Below are positions 28,301 to 40,119 of a DNA stretch of 64,000 nucleotides, piece by piece. The DNA is taken from contig JBAJFE010000037.1 in the NCBI GenBank assembly GCA_037903355.1, forward strand, positions 434,001 through 498,000, written 5' to 3'. The notes below the pieces were generated by a model. The model was not told the origin of the DNA. It did not search any database and saw nothing but the letters and a program-made list of their open reading frames with translations. The DNA is from Trichuris trichiura (taxonomy: Eukaryota > Nematoda > Enoplea > Trichinellida > Trichuridae). A program made the translations under genes and the position numbers. Each line of letters begins with the position of its first letter. Position 1 is the stretch's first letter.

Positions 28301-31300
28301 ACGCTTACCTCTTTTGTCTTTGTCGCCGACCTCTTCGACAAGGCGCCGTTCCAAAGGAACTTTGGACGCCTCGAGTTCTTCGAGTCGCAATTCGTTCACC
28401 TCGCCCGTTCGTCTTTGAACGTCAGTTGCGGTAGGCGCAACGCGGCTGCCTTCCGGAATGATGGCTACCGAGTTGAATTGGTCTTCGCCCCTGCGCAGTC
28501 GAACATTCAAAGTGACCTGTTTCTCGCTGCTCGGAGACAACCGCCAACCATCGCCCATCGTCTTAGTCTCTACAGGGCCGTAGCTTGTTTCCGCCCACTT
28601 GTCATCTTCCTCATTGTATCTTAGCTCGGAGGACGGCAGTTCGTCCGTAGGAGGAAACTTTTCTCCTCTCATTCGACGCACCTCAGCAACACCTCGAGTC
28701 ACCAATGCCGCATCGGGAATTGTTCCCGACAATACTGCGTTGTCGGCACTTCTTTTCAAGTTCACTTGAAGATCAACACTTCCAATGGCTGCCTCTGCCT
28801 CTTGAACGTCCGCTAAATTGCTTTCTTCGTACGAAAGACTTTGCACAAAAGGCGACAATCGGTCAGCTGTCCATTCGTTTGAAATTTCGTCAGGCGCCGT
28901 TGGAGAACGAGCTGACAATGTGGACGCTTCCGACGACGAACCCTCCTTGTAGCTAAGTCGAGCCGTCTTCGATGCCAAACGAGCACCTGTATGCACGCAT
29001 GCTTTATTGTTGAAACAAGAGCGAATTGCGTGAAACCAGCGAACCATCATAGCATCGAGCAAGGAAAGGAAGCGCGTAGCAGGAAGAGAGAACAAGTAGA
29101 AAGACACAGAGATTATGAAAAGGAGAAGCTAACCGACTACGGAATGACTATCAGGAAAGTTTGCTAGCAGCAAAAGAAAGTTTTGACGCATAGCAATAAT
29201 TTTACGACCTTTGACATGCGGCAAAAGTCGTGTGGTAAAGGCAAAGAGAAGCGATTCAATGCGCACCTTTGTCCCTTGGCGGCGCCACTATCGTATCACC
29301 GCTTTGCTCCGAGCTCGCCAGAGAACTTTCCAAACTCTCTCGCTTTGGCTCGAAAGCGAAACCTATTTCCGAACTAGCTGGTTCGGCAACAATCGGCGAT
29401 GCTGTCGGTTCTTCGACTATTTCCACGCCTACAAATGGAACCAGCACGTCCGTCATTACACCTGTCCAAGGGGATGGCAATTTTGCTTACCCTTACGCTC
29501 GACCACCGGAGACTCGAATAAATACGGCTCCGCATCTTCTAGATTGTCGGACGTTTTCAAGAGCACATATTCTTGGGAGACGTTCGTTTCCGCTTTTAGG
29601 GGCAAAATATTCGACACGTGCCTTTCCGGTCTAATTGGGGCAACTTCTTCCTGCGCAACAGCTTAAGAATGCTTTGATTAGGTAAAGTTTTAAAAAGCAA
29701 ACGGCTCACCCTGAGTATAAGGAGCAATGTACGTTGACTCCACCGAAGGCACCTAAGGAAAAAAATAATCGGAGAACAGGAAGTTACAATGAGCTGATCT
29801 CTACTTTTGGAGTACTCTGGTAATGAACATAATTTGGTGTGAAAGTTCCACGAGCTTCCCACGAATTTTCGTACACAGGTGCCTTCTCGCTCGGTGGTAT
29901 TTCTTTTCGGCCTGCAGAAAAATGAACTGTTTCAAAAAAGTCAAAACGAAAAACATTTTCAAAGAAATATGTACACGAATGACTCGAAACAACAAACAAT
30001 GACGAGAAGCCCGAAAAAAAAATTAAAAGCATTCACAATGGAACTACATCACAGTAACTGAAAATTAGCTTCCGCATATTCCTAAACTCCGTTGAAAATG
30101 TTTGAAAGCTTAGGCGAGAAACAACACCTAATGGAACGCAAGATAAAAGTTAGCACTGGTGTGAAGGCCACATGTGCTCGAATATCTTGTGCAAAAAGAA
30201 ACATACCGAAAAAAGGCCATCATTTCGCCAATATAGCGTGGCTTTCGCGAGTTTTATAAAAGGACTTCAAAACAGGTAGCTTACTAAACTTCGAAACAAA
30301 AACGACTCCCTTTCTTGAACTCAGACAATTAAACAAGCGTCAACCAAAAATCACCTACGGAAGCCTATGTCAGTTTCAAAAAGAAGCAAATGAACGCGCC
30401 GACCAATGTAGGCACACAAAGCGGCTGAAAAAAGTAGATCGCTTCACACACGTTTATACCTTCGATCAAATGCACGTCCGACGGTGGTGTTCCAGAGTAA
30501 TTTGGCAGTGTTATTGCAAGAGTACAAATTGGATGCTGAGGTGGCAAGTTTTCGCTTCGTTGCCTCGACTCGCGCATAACGGCTACACGACCAGCAGCCG
30601 CGGCGTTCGGATCGTCGAGATCTCTCAGCTGAAAAACCAAGAAAAAACGCTTATGTTGACGTGAGAGAACAATAAATGAAATTGCGCGCCAACCTTTAGG
30701 TAAAACATTAAACGATTTTCTTGGAATGGGAAGAAATGCATGGACAATTGTTCACCAGACTTGGTCACGGGGACGAGGTTGCCAACAAATTCGAGGTATT
30801 GAGGACGACCAGAAAGCACTTCAACGTCACGACTCTTCGCAATTTCCTGATAATGTTCCTGACGTTCCAACGTCTTGTCTTCCTTGTCGTCCGTTACGCA
30901 AAACAATCTCAACTGACCCTCGGTTGGATGAAGTCGACGGGCAAAGACAACAAACTTGGCCATGTACGGAACAACTATACCATCGTTGTAAATCTCCTGA
31001 GCCATACGCGCCGATTCTCGTGGCGTTTGGCAGTCCATCAACCAAAATCTGGCTGACACTGTTGTCGTGAATGATACATTGTCATTGCTGAACGTCAACT
31101 GCGTCGTGCCGGTAATGTCTTCCCACTGCGCAGGCGCCGTTCCGCCAACGATACTGCACAGCAACCGAAGGGTCGGCGGATCTTGACCAGTCTGCGCCGA
31201 ATATTGAGTTATCATTCCTTTATTGGTCGACTGAGGAAGTGGTATGCAAAGCGTGATCGGCTTGTGGAACTTTCTTCGTCTTGGTTCCACCGTCACAATG

Positions 31301-34300
31301 GGGCTCACTGCCACTCGATTGCCATGCAATTTATTGACCAAATCCTGAGGAATAGCTTGAGCTTGCAGACTCACTTTGATCGTCTTGGTCAATGCCCCTT
31401 CGGGAAACAGCGCTTGCACCTGAGGTACTACAGTCGACGCAATCATTCCACCTTCAGGGCCCACAGCGTGAACCTCTTGACGAATTCGAGTGACAAGCGC
31501 AAAGTACTGAGGAAAATCATTAGTCAGTATTCTCGTTATCCGCGTCGTGTTTAGATCTTCGATCTGCGACAACTCTTCGGGATTGAAACTTTCGTTAAGC
31601 ACTTCCTGAACTGCATCCTCCGTCGCTTCCAAGGCATGTTCTTTCCAATGTTCGCCATCTTCGGAGCGCATCAGGACAATTTCTCGTTCGCGACCACGCA
31701 ACGAGGCAAAATGAGGCACCTCGATTATCACTGGTCCAAGGAATTTGGCACCAGCTGGGCCCATTTCCAAAATACGCGATGCCAAAGCTTCGCCTTCATT
31801 CAACGGGGGTGGGTGTATCAACTTTTCTCTTCGCAAATACCGGCAAGTGATGCGCATAGGCATGGGTGCTTTCCTTGGTGGAACAATTATGCGTACACCC
31901 GAATGGCGACAGCCGCGCATGGCTCCGCCCCGCGCGTCAACCAGGAATGAAACAAGGAAGCTGCAGAAAAATTCAACGTGAAAACAATGCCGTACTTCAA
32001 ATTGAATAAATCATTCTCGAAGCTAACGGGAGAGCAACAACCGAACCAACAAAAAAAGTTAACAGCTAACCACGATGGACAACAAGCAAATCATTGGCGG
32101 AAAATTGGTTTTAAGCCACCCCGATTGCCTTACGGGATGCACCTTGACCATTTATCATGTCAAATCGACCAACAAATTCAAATCAGAGTGAAAAACAAAC
32201 GAATCACATGTTACACGAAAACAAAAACGCATACCATGTACAAAACTGGGTACAAGACAGAAGAAAGTGATCAAACAGCAGTGTTACCTTTTCCACGTCA
32301 TCAGCTTCCTGGCGCAGCAATGAAAAGAAAACGTTAGTATACTAGGAGAGATGAATGGATCTTAAAGATTAAGCTAAAAATTGAGCACTGGCTCACCGCC
32401 AACGCTGCTTTTAGATAGAAACAATAATGAAGAATAAACCTAAGTTTTAGTTTTACTCTCATGCGATCAAAAGAATGCATGCATTTCGTACCCCACGTAA
32501 TTTCGCCATCCTGCGAACACAGGATCATAAGCGAACCAAGGGCCACTCGCCCTATTTTAAGCGTAACTAGCGCGTCTTTAAAAGTTGCTCATTAAGACTC
32601 ACAACAAAATTTTTAAAAAAAAGCAAATGCTAAAGCCTACCCTGAGTGAAGTGCCAATCGTGACGTATCAACATTGTCCGGAGAAAAGGCATCTTCAAGG
32701 CGATAGTCCGATCCGGTGGGAGTAAAAGGTTGTTCCTGAACTTTTCGAATCAAATTTTCCAATTGCAGCTGTTCCGCTTCCAAAGATTTATCCATTGGCA
32801 GCAACGATTCGTCTTGCAAAGCTTCCATTGGCTGGTGCATTTCCTTTTCGAATGACAGAGAACCGGCTACGCCGCCTTCCTCTGAAAGAAACCAAACATC
32901 GACCGGGTTAAGCGTAAGTACAAAAGCAGAGCTAATAAATAGTCTGTTAACACAGGCACGAACAGGCAAGGTTGCTTGCTCACTATAGACAACGAGCGCG
33001 CCAACGTGCGCGTGCAACTTGGCAAACTGCGACTAACACATCGACTACCTGCGGGTACCCAAGGATCATTATCGCCCTTACACTTCTACTCAGTAAAGTA
33101 AACAAATTCTCCTTTTTCCTTCCTTCGTCAATTGAAACTTCAAGTAAACCTTATCTCTTCCCTTAGTTGGAGAAGAAAATGGACAGCTACCTGCGTATCT
33201 CAGTTTTCCGATACCGTCACCCGGGTGGTGATGGCGCTGCCGCCTAGGCAAACTAGAATAGAAATCGCTCGACCTTGAGCTGGGACTATGACGCCTAAGT
33301 GATCCAAAACCGGACGTGTCCATGAATTGCGATGTACCATTCAAGTACACATCGCTGAGGTCCGAAAACGGCCTCAAAGACGAAAGACCATCCAAGTCGC
33401 GCTCCAGGCTTCGGGCGTAAGCGTCGTCTAGCGTATAAAAAAAAATAAACAAACTTGACAACAGACACATGGCGTGCACACAGTGAAAACGATCGCAATT
33501 TACGATAGATAGTGAATGATGCTTTCTAAAAAATGAGACGCAAGCATATTGAGCTATCGTCTTATTGCATGCACCGCGTTGCAGCACGGTCTGACAGAAC
33601 AATCGTCAGCCGACAGCAATGGCAATACCGAGCCCTTAAACCACTGTACCTCCTTCGTCCTCAGACTCAGAAATGAACGTTTCTTGCATCGTCTCTGGCG
33701 ACTGAACGTTGTAGCGTTCTTCGGTTATTGTTGTAGTTTCAGTTACCACTGTTGTCTCCGTGATGGTACGCAGCGTTTCGACAACGCTAACGTAACCCAA
33801 CTTCTGCGCTATTGACAGAGGTGTCTGCCCATTCTGAAAGTAAAAGCCGTTTTAGAACCTCAACAGTTCGAAATAGGCATCTTGCAAACATCACAAAGGA
33901 AAATAGAAAAAAACGCAGCGGAAAGAGTGCCCTTACCGAGGTGAGAACGTTGGGCGAGGCACCCTCGTCAAGTAGCAATTTGACAATAATTCCATGACCC
34001 TGCTGCGCTGCTTGATGGAGTGGCGTGTATCCCAAGCTAGTAGAGGCGTTTAAGTCGGCGCCATTTTCCAACAAAAACTTGACCATATTGATTTGACCAA
34101 AGTGGCAAGCCACATGCAACGGAGTATATCCAGCCTGAGAAACAATAAGAAGCGCGATTATCGTTCAACTGTAACGGACTGAACATTGAACCTTCGTTCG
34201 AGGACTTAGATTGGCTCCATGGTCCTTAAGAACTTGGGCAACTTCGACCCTATCGTCCTGGGCGCACAAATGCATTGGTGTGAGACCGTTTTTAGCTTGC

Positions 34301-37300
34301 GCGTTCACTTCCGCTCCGTGTTCCAAAAGGAAAAGGACCATTCCAACGTGACCCTCCTGGGATGCTAGGTGCAGCGGCGTAAACCCAGCCTGAAATAAAC
34401 AGCCTCTCATAGGTTGACGCCTTAAGAGGACAAAGCTAGCCTTTGATTCGGCATTGACATCCGCTTGATATTCAAGAAGCACCGGTGCGATGTCCATTTG
34501 ATTTTTCTTGGCTACAATGTGCAGTGGAGTGTAGCCATTCTTAGCTGCAGCTCGCGGAGAAGCCTTATGTTCAAGAAGCAGCAGGGCCACCTGAGAATTA
34601 ATTTAGATAGCCCATCAATCAGCTAATAACGTCAGACTTGCCTTTTCATGGTTGTAATGGGCTGCCACGTGCAAAGGTGTAACTTGATTTTTTCCCTGCG
34701 AGTCAACATCGGCTCCTTTCTCAAGCAGAGCTTCCACAACCGCATAGTTGCCATACTTGGCTGCCAAATGGATTGGTTTAAACCCTTTGGACGTCTGCAG
34801 TTCGTGCGAAGCTCCATGGTCGAGAAGCAAGGCAACAACTTCCTCCTGAAAGGAAGTCAACTTTTACGGGACATCATCCGAAAGAAAACCTTTCCTACCT
34901 GGCCCTCTTTGGCAGCTATGTGTAAAGGTGTATATTGATCCCGAGTAGGGGCGTCTACCTTGGCGCCGTGTTGAAGCAACAGCATTACAATATCCGCGTT
35001 GCCCAATCGACTTGCGATGTGTAGCGGCGTTTGACCTTCTCTGGCCGTAGCGTCAACAGTAGCTCCATTTCGAAGCAATATGCGAACAACATCAGTCTGG
35101 TAAGCTCTTGTGGCTAGATGAAGAGGAGTTTCGCCTCGAATTGTCACTACATCCGGATTAGCTCCGTGCTGCATTAGATAAACCACAATATTCATGCAAC
35201 CCATAAAGGCAGCCACATGTAAAGGTGTCAGTCCAGACTGGAAAAAAAATTGACTAAATTTTCCTGAATTTAAAAGCACACGTACAATTTAAGATTGACC
35301 AAGGGAAGGATGGAAGTTCGAAAAAAAAATTTGTTGTTGAAAATAACTTCTCTTTAGAGCGCAGGGAATTGAATGGGGGTAAACACACGAAACACTGCAA
35401 TCCGCGCAACTAAGCTTTGAAAATGCTCCCAACACTTATCTTAATACCAGCTGGACTAAGCTGTCTCGTGAATTCACTTCTTTCAACTAGGCTTTTCAAC
35501 AGACTTTGATGTCGCCCAACATATACACACTTCCTGACGCAGTTAGGAAGTCGGCCACAAGATTTAGGGAACTAACATCCGTTCCTTATTGCACTACGCT
35601 AAAGTGGACTGGATAGCCTTGCGTTGAAAGATACTTCGCAGCGCTACGTTAACCTAACCGTATTAAAGTGCTTGTAGCAAAGAAACCATCGTAGCAAGTT
35701 AAGAATTGCCTATGCTCATTTACATTCAAAATTGCCCGACACTTACCTCCGTAGTGGCCTCCAATGCAGCTTGGTATTTGAGAAGCAATTCAACCACTTT
35801 AATTCGATTCTTTTTGCATGCTACGTGCAATGGTGTAAAGCCGTTTAAGGCGCGAGAATTGGGATCCGCGTTGCGATCAAGCAACAGCTTGGCCGTTTGC
35901 ACCTTCAGACAAAAATAGCGCTAACAAGTGATCAAAGGTGCTAAGACGCTTACATGGCCGTAATGAGCAGCTATATGCAACGGTGTTAAATAATCAACGG
36001 TAACTTCGTCAACCGGCGCTCTGTGATACAACAGTATACGAGCAGTGTCCACATGATCACCCTGTGCGGCCGTATGCAGCGGCGCCAAACCATTCTTTGA
36101 CTTAGCCGAAATAGGAGCGCCTTTTTCCAACAATAAATCCACTATCTGATCATGGCCTGATCGAGCCGCGCAATGCAAAGGCGTCAATAGATCTCTGGTA
36201 CGACAATCAATTACGGCACCGTGGGCTAACAGAAGAGCAACTAAGTTTCCCCTTCCCCATTTGGCGGCAACGTGCAACGGTGTAATATTGTGCCTAGCCA
36301 TAAAGTTAACATTAGCGCCCTTCTCCAGCAACATTTTCGCTATATTTTCGTTTCCATAATGGGCAGCGATATGTAAAGGAGTGAAGCCGCTCTGCGTAAG
36401 CAATAAAATCGTACAAATATAAAAAGAAAGGGAGCACAGTTGCTGACCTTTGAAGTGACGTCAGGATTATGATCACTTTGAAGAAGGAGAGCAGCCGCTT
36501 TTGTATCGTCTTTTTTTGCGGCAATATGCAAAGCTGGAAGTCGTACCTTACCTCTGGTGTCATTTTCGAGCAGTATGGCAACGACCCTATCGTGACCTTG
36601 TTGCAGGGCAACCGCCAACGGAGTAAAGCCTTCCTCCGTTGCCAGCGATTGATTGGCGCCATGCTGAAGCAGGTAGACAACCACTCCGTCATGATTCTCC
36701 TGCGCTGCCATGTACAATGGTGTAAATCCATCCTGCGATTGAACATTCGGGTTGGCGCCATGGTTAATCAATAATTCAACCACTTCCATTTGACCAGCCA
36801 AAGAGGCTATATGCAGCGCCGTATTTCCCTTCTAAAAAACGCACAACTGGTCCAACAACGCGGAAACATTTCAATTGAATACCTTCGTAGCTGCGTCGAC
36901 CCGGGCGCCTCGGGTCAGCAGCTCATCGACTACATCAGCATGGCCCTCTTTGGATGCTATGTGCAAAGCGTTCAGGCCGTTCTAGAAGAAGAAAAAGCGC
37001 AATGACCAATCGGTCAACTACTATGAAGTGACCAACCGCATTGCACGTGTTTATGTCGGTTCCACTTTTTAGGAGTTCAACAAGTTCGGTAACATTGCCA
37101 GCTCGGGCTGCGCGTAAGAAACTAGCGCTATTCTCACCCTGAAAAGTATAAACACCTATAAAAGCAACTCTCTTCAATTGTAGGAAACAAATACGCAAGC
37201 TCATCTTGTAAACGGAAAACGTAACGAATTGAAGTATTGCTTCACGCGAAAGATAACAGAACTCACCAAACGGACGCTGGCAACTTCGGGCATTTTACCG

Positions 37301-40119
37301 GTCTGTCAACAAATTGGACAAGAACAAAGTATGCTCGGAGGGGTCAATACGGTTGAGGTAAAAAGAAGGAATGCAGATGGATGATCGACGGGAGAAATCG
37401 ACACAAAGGCCAAAAAGCAGCAGACACGCAGCAGTTGCCTGCCATCGAAGAATTGGATATGCTTAGTATAGTGAGCCGATTGCCGTCAGGCAAACGAAAA
37501 CCAAACGACTGAGAAACAGCGGCCAACTGCCATCGTCAGCGCCTAGCGATGCGTTTGAAAAATTCACTAAACAACCCAATACCACCTCTGCAGCACAACT
37601 CAACTAATGGCGGCGCCACAACAGCAGCAGAAGATCAATTTCTTAAGTAACAACGGAAGTGCTTCTTCGCATACGCGCTTAGAGCCTATCCATTGGTTAT
37701 CACAAGTTGACCACTTTCGCTTAAGACAGCATGAGAAAACGAACACCAATGAAGAATGCACTTATTTTTGTACTCAACCAATGGTTGAACTTGTTGCGAG
37801 ACGACGGAAAGGCGGGCAGGAACTGTCCTACGTAAACGACTTCACCAAACACTCGAAGGGTTACCGTCACGGTCAAGTGACGTTTACGTACACAAGTCAA
37901 CCTACGTCGACTACCGCAGGCAGCACGCAACTGAGTACGCAAACAATAGAAAAGTACAGCAGATACCAAATAAAAAGAGAAGATACATACGCAGCCACAC
38001 TTTTTCATATTCTTCCTACCAGTAAGCACTTATACAGCTGCAGTTTAGAAAAAAAATTACGCTATGCAAAAAATTTGACAACTCTTCTAAGTTGACAGAT
38101 AGTAAGCAGTTAAGAATACCCAATTTTTAAATCTGACTTGTGAGATGCAAAAGTGGTTTCCGAAACTTGGCAACAAGTACTCTCCCAGTGCGCAATGGTA
38201 TAGCGAAAACAAACACCGGATAAGTATGATCTCCTATTTACGGACATTACATTCGAAGCTCACCTGACTTTCTGCAGCAGATACAGCATCGGAACGTTGC
38301 CGTTGAGGCAGACGTCTTGTAATCCAATGCAGAAACCAACGTTTTCGAAACTGACCAGGTTTAGTTAATAGCATAACACACTGACATTACACATAGCAAC
38401 AATGTGCATTGAAGCATAAGTGAGAAAAGCGTAGCCGCCTCCGGTGGTCCAACGAGATGGAAACTGAGCTGCCAGATGGAAGCTGGCAAGCGATTTTCTT
38501 CGACTGACAAAAGGAAATGCTTTAAATACAAGACACGTGATACTATGACGAAAATTTTATAATCCCGCTAGTGACGTGCTCAAAAACGAAAATGACATTA
38601 CGCCAGCTCCACCGGCAACTACTACATGAAGGAAGAAGATCTGACGTACACCTACACAAACGAAAAATTCCATACTTCATTGTGCAAAAATAATTGAATA
38701 AAACGCGACCATACTCTGACTACAAGTCGCAAACGCGCGATTCAATAGTAAACAAGAATGAGACACACCATGTAGAGTACGGGAATACAATTACGAATGA
38801 ACTACTGGGATATCTGACTGATCTTTTTGCAAAGCCGAAACGAAAGGATCACACCACTGCTTAGTTCACCAGGCAACATGTTTCACACTTTAATTGTATA
38901 CGCTACAAAAAGATTTTGTCTTGTCCAAGAATTTGCATATCACTCACGCTACTCTGCCACACGTTGCAACACTACAGGATACTTTCGAAATTGGCGAAAC
39001 AGTTCCGCCGCGCTAAATCAGTAGAAGAATAAAGGCTGCGTTAAAGTTTCCGCTCCCATATTCTTCGAAATACCGTGACGAATGGAATGCAAAGTTACTA
39101 CAGCAGGAGAGTCTATTAATAATTAAAAATTTAGATAACATTCTCATTACCAAATAAGACCTTAGAGCAACTATTTGAAAACTGCTTTGCTGCGCAAAAT
39201 TTTGGAAAAACGGTGGAGAAAATTAAGACTTCATGAAATTATACGCACACAAGGCTACTCGGGAGGTGTGCGCATAATTACGTCAATTTCATAGCCCAAT
39301 TTTCCCGGCTTTGAATTGCCGAGAGTGAATGTCGTTGAAAGAATTGTAGCGCCATCTGGCACCAGTCGGACAAGCGAAAATGTAAACAACGGACAGTGAT
39401 TCAGTATTGCAGGCAAAACTAGCTGCTGCTCAAAAGCGAGAAAATATCGATTCGGAAAAGCCTCTCCATCTTCCAACAGCCAAAGACGTGACGGTCAACT
39501 TGTTAAAACGCAGACTTCTCAATACTACTATCGCATTGGTTAACGTTGCCGACGGCTCGGTCGCGCGCTACATCAGCGCTTGACAAGAAAGATGGAGAAA
39601 AGTTCAATTTTTTACAACACGCAAGCCCATCTTCAGCATCTAGACCGGCTTTTCGCCTTTCAAAAAAATTCCAACTCAACGGCCGTCTGGCAAAGCGCCA
39701 AAACCAATCGATATACGTCCTGCTTTTAGCGCTCGGGCCTAATGAACCGTAAAAAAGTCGCATATGCTTAAAATAGCAATTGACTAATGGTCGAAGCACA
39801 TTCCAACTGAGCACACCTTATGGTCAACGTAGTATCAATATTATTATTTGTGCTAACCCCTTAAACGCTCGAAAAGAAAAAGGACTTGGCGTCGATCTGC
39901 GAGAAGAAATGAAAAAAGTTACTTAAGCATCGAGTCACTGTGCAAGTATATATGTACACATGTATTTACCCTGCTAACGAAATCTTCAATTCCAATATGC
40001 GAAGGGCGCTCCGGTTTCTGCTTGCCGTCATCGTCCTTCTTTACTGGACTTAAGTCGGGCAGTTGCGATGCAAGGCTATCGCCAACGCCGACGCGACTTT
40101 CCAACGGAACAGTGGACAT
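9744..40119 (-). CDS. unc-44: Giant ankyrin, UNC-44 type
   Basis: Adaptor that links membrane proteins to spectrin-actin; large isoforms of this kind act in axons. Exons with the shortest start: 37267-37293, 37037-37138, 36883-36981, 36448-36831, 35954-36391, 35747-35902, 34899-35237, 34642-34845, 34441-34590, 34192-34389, 33937-34134, 33650-33833, 33191-33427, 32641-32881, 30694-31960, 30460-30628, 29805-29911, 29710-29752, 29491-29661, 29267-29428, 28309-28986, 26878-27786, 26627-26743, 26457-26558, 25942-26106, 9744-25339. These give 22,443 nt and 7,480 aa, with every joint in phase. Order: about 24 ANK repeats (to about residue 790), linker, ZU5-ZU5-UPA (about 986-1420), small-exon linker, giant tail (2283-7480). 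The ANK repeats resemble C. elegans UNC-44 strongly. I found no death domain. Two introns are GC-AG. Sequence beyond UPA is nematode-specific and disordered. Confidence 0.93.
25941..25977. repeat. (CTC/GAG)n trinucleotide microsatellite
   Basis: About twelve tandem CTC units with one TTC interruption. Read on the minus strand it codes for the poly-Gly run at the end of the penultimate ankyrin exon and abuts its splice donor. Confidence 0.85.
25942..26106 (-). CDS. unc-44: Ankyrin penultimate exon with poly-Gly end and possible short-isoform stop
   Basis: It encodes a short linker ending in a Glu/Gly run made by a (GGA)n tract. The donor GTAATGAGT directly follows the tract. If the donor is skipped, the frame reads GNEY and stops at TGA 15 bases later, so unspliced or early polyadenylated transcripts would give an ankyrin of roughly 2,290 aa without the giant tail. 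Splicing joins it in phase 1 to the giant exon. Confidence 0.75.
26457..30628 (-). CDS. unc-44: Ankyrin small-exon linker region (exons 16-24)
   Basis: Nine exons (coordinates in the main ankyrin entry) follow the UPA exon. Exon 16 (30460-30628) holds the end of the UPA-like region, CTLAITLP being close to the CNLNITLP of other ankyrins. The rest ([36 protein letters not shown] and similar) is acidic or Thr-rich without known domains. Most junctions are phase 1, so whole exons could be skipped without breaking the frame. The 29491-29661 to 29267-29428 junction uses the acceptor at 29430-29429; an earlier AG would leave an intron of only 29 bp. Confidence 0.8.
30694..31960 (-). CDS. unc-44: Ankyrin ZU5-ZU5-UPA exon
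   Basis: One 1,267-bp exon encodes the spectrin-binding core. Seen: [19 protein letters not shown] and IIVPPRK of the first ZU5, [35 protein letters not shown] and [12 protein letters not shown] of the second ZU5, then [35 protein letters not shown] and [15 protein letters not shown] [14 protein letters not shown] of UPA. These are the hallmark blocks of ankyrins from worms to humans. The exon ends at a GTTGGC donor after LKVKIRD-equivalent sequence. Confidence 0.95.
32641..33427 (-). CDS. unc-44: Ankyrin linker exons 13 and 14
   Basis: Exons 33191-33427 and 32641-32881 join the ANK repeats to ZU5. The first carries a Ser/Arg/His-rich stretch ([27 protein letters not shown]). The second is acidic and Leu/Gln-rich ([18 protein letters not shown]). 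They have no domain of their own; phases are consistent on both sides. Confidence 0.8.
33650..37138 (-). CDS. unc-44: Ankyrin repeat domain (exons 2-12)
   Basis: Eleven exons encode about 24 ANK repeats, starting with [14 protein letters not shown] and ending with [18 protein letters not shown]. The signature G-x-TPLH-x-AA-x-x-G recurs every 33 residues and most exon limits fall at repeat boundaries in phase 0. The Thr-rich run [17 protein letters not shown] and the SESEDEG end also match UNC-44. The domain binds membrane cargo. Introns at 34390-34440 and 34591-34641 start with GC rather than GT. Confidence 0.97.
37267..37293 (-). CDS. unc-44: Ankyrin alternative first exon, proximal (9 aa)
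   Basis: ATG at 37293 opens MPEVASVRL, ending at a GTGAGT donor in phase 0, which fits the first ANK exon at 37138. An AG acceptor after TTTGTTGAC lies 10 bases upstream, so this could be a trans-spliced start or the coding end of a 5' UTR exon. Confidence 0.6.
38264..38374 (-). CDS. unc-44: Ankyrin alternative first exon, middle (37 aa)
   Basis: ATG at 38374 opens a very basic frame ([17 protein letters not shown]..., then [11 protein letters not shown]) ending at the donor GTGAGC at 38263 in phase 0, compatible with the exon at 37138. Basic N-termini also precede the ANK domain in vertebrate ankyrins. No experimental support is available here. Confidence 0.5.
38375..39969. other. Ankyrin 5' intron with an unexplained coding-like frame
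   Basis: This lies between two candidate first exons. A minus-strand frame at 39255-39475 lacks an ATG and ends at a TAG; it looks protein-like ([12 protein letters not shown]..., then [16 protein letters not shown]) but I cannot name it. A second minus-strand frame at 39503-39814 lies directly upstream. They may be a nested gene, an alternative exon or a decayed copy. Confidence 0.3.
39970..40119 (-). CDS. unc-44: Ankyrin alternative first exon, distal (50 aa)
   Basis: ATG at 40119 opens a 50-codon frame ([15 protein letters not shown] ... [10 protein letters not shown]) ending at the donor GTAAATA at 39969 in phase 0, again compatible with 37138. The frame is coding-like, with a charged [13 protein letters not shown] segment. 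Confidence 0.55.

Noticed and set aside
29462..29490. 29-bp intron between two ankyrin exons
   Set aside because: Too short for normal splicing. The acceptor at 29430-29429 gives a 62-bp intron with a better pyrimidine tract and keeps the same phase.
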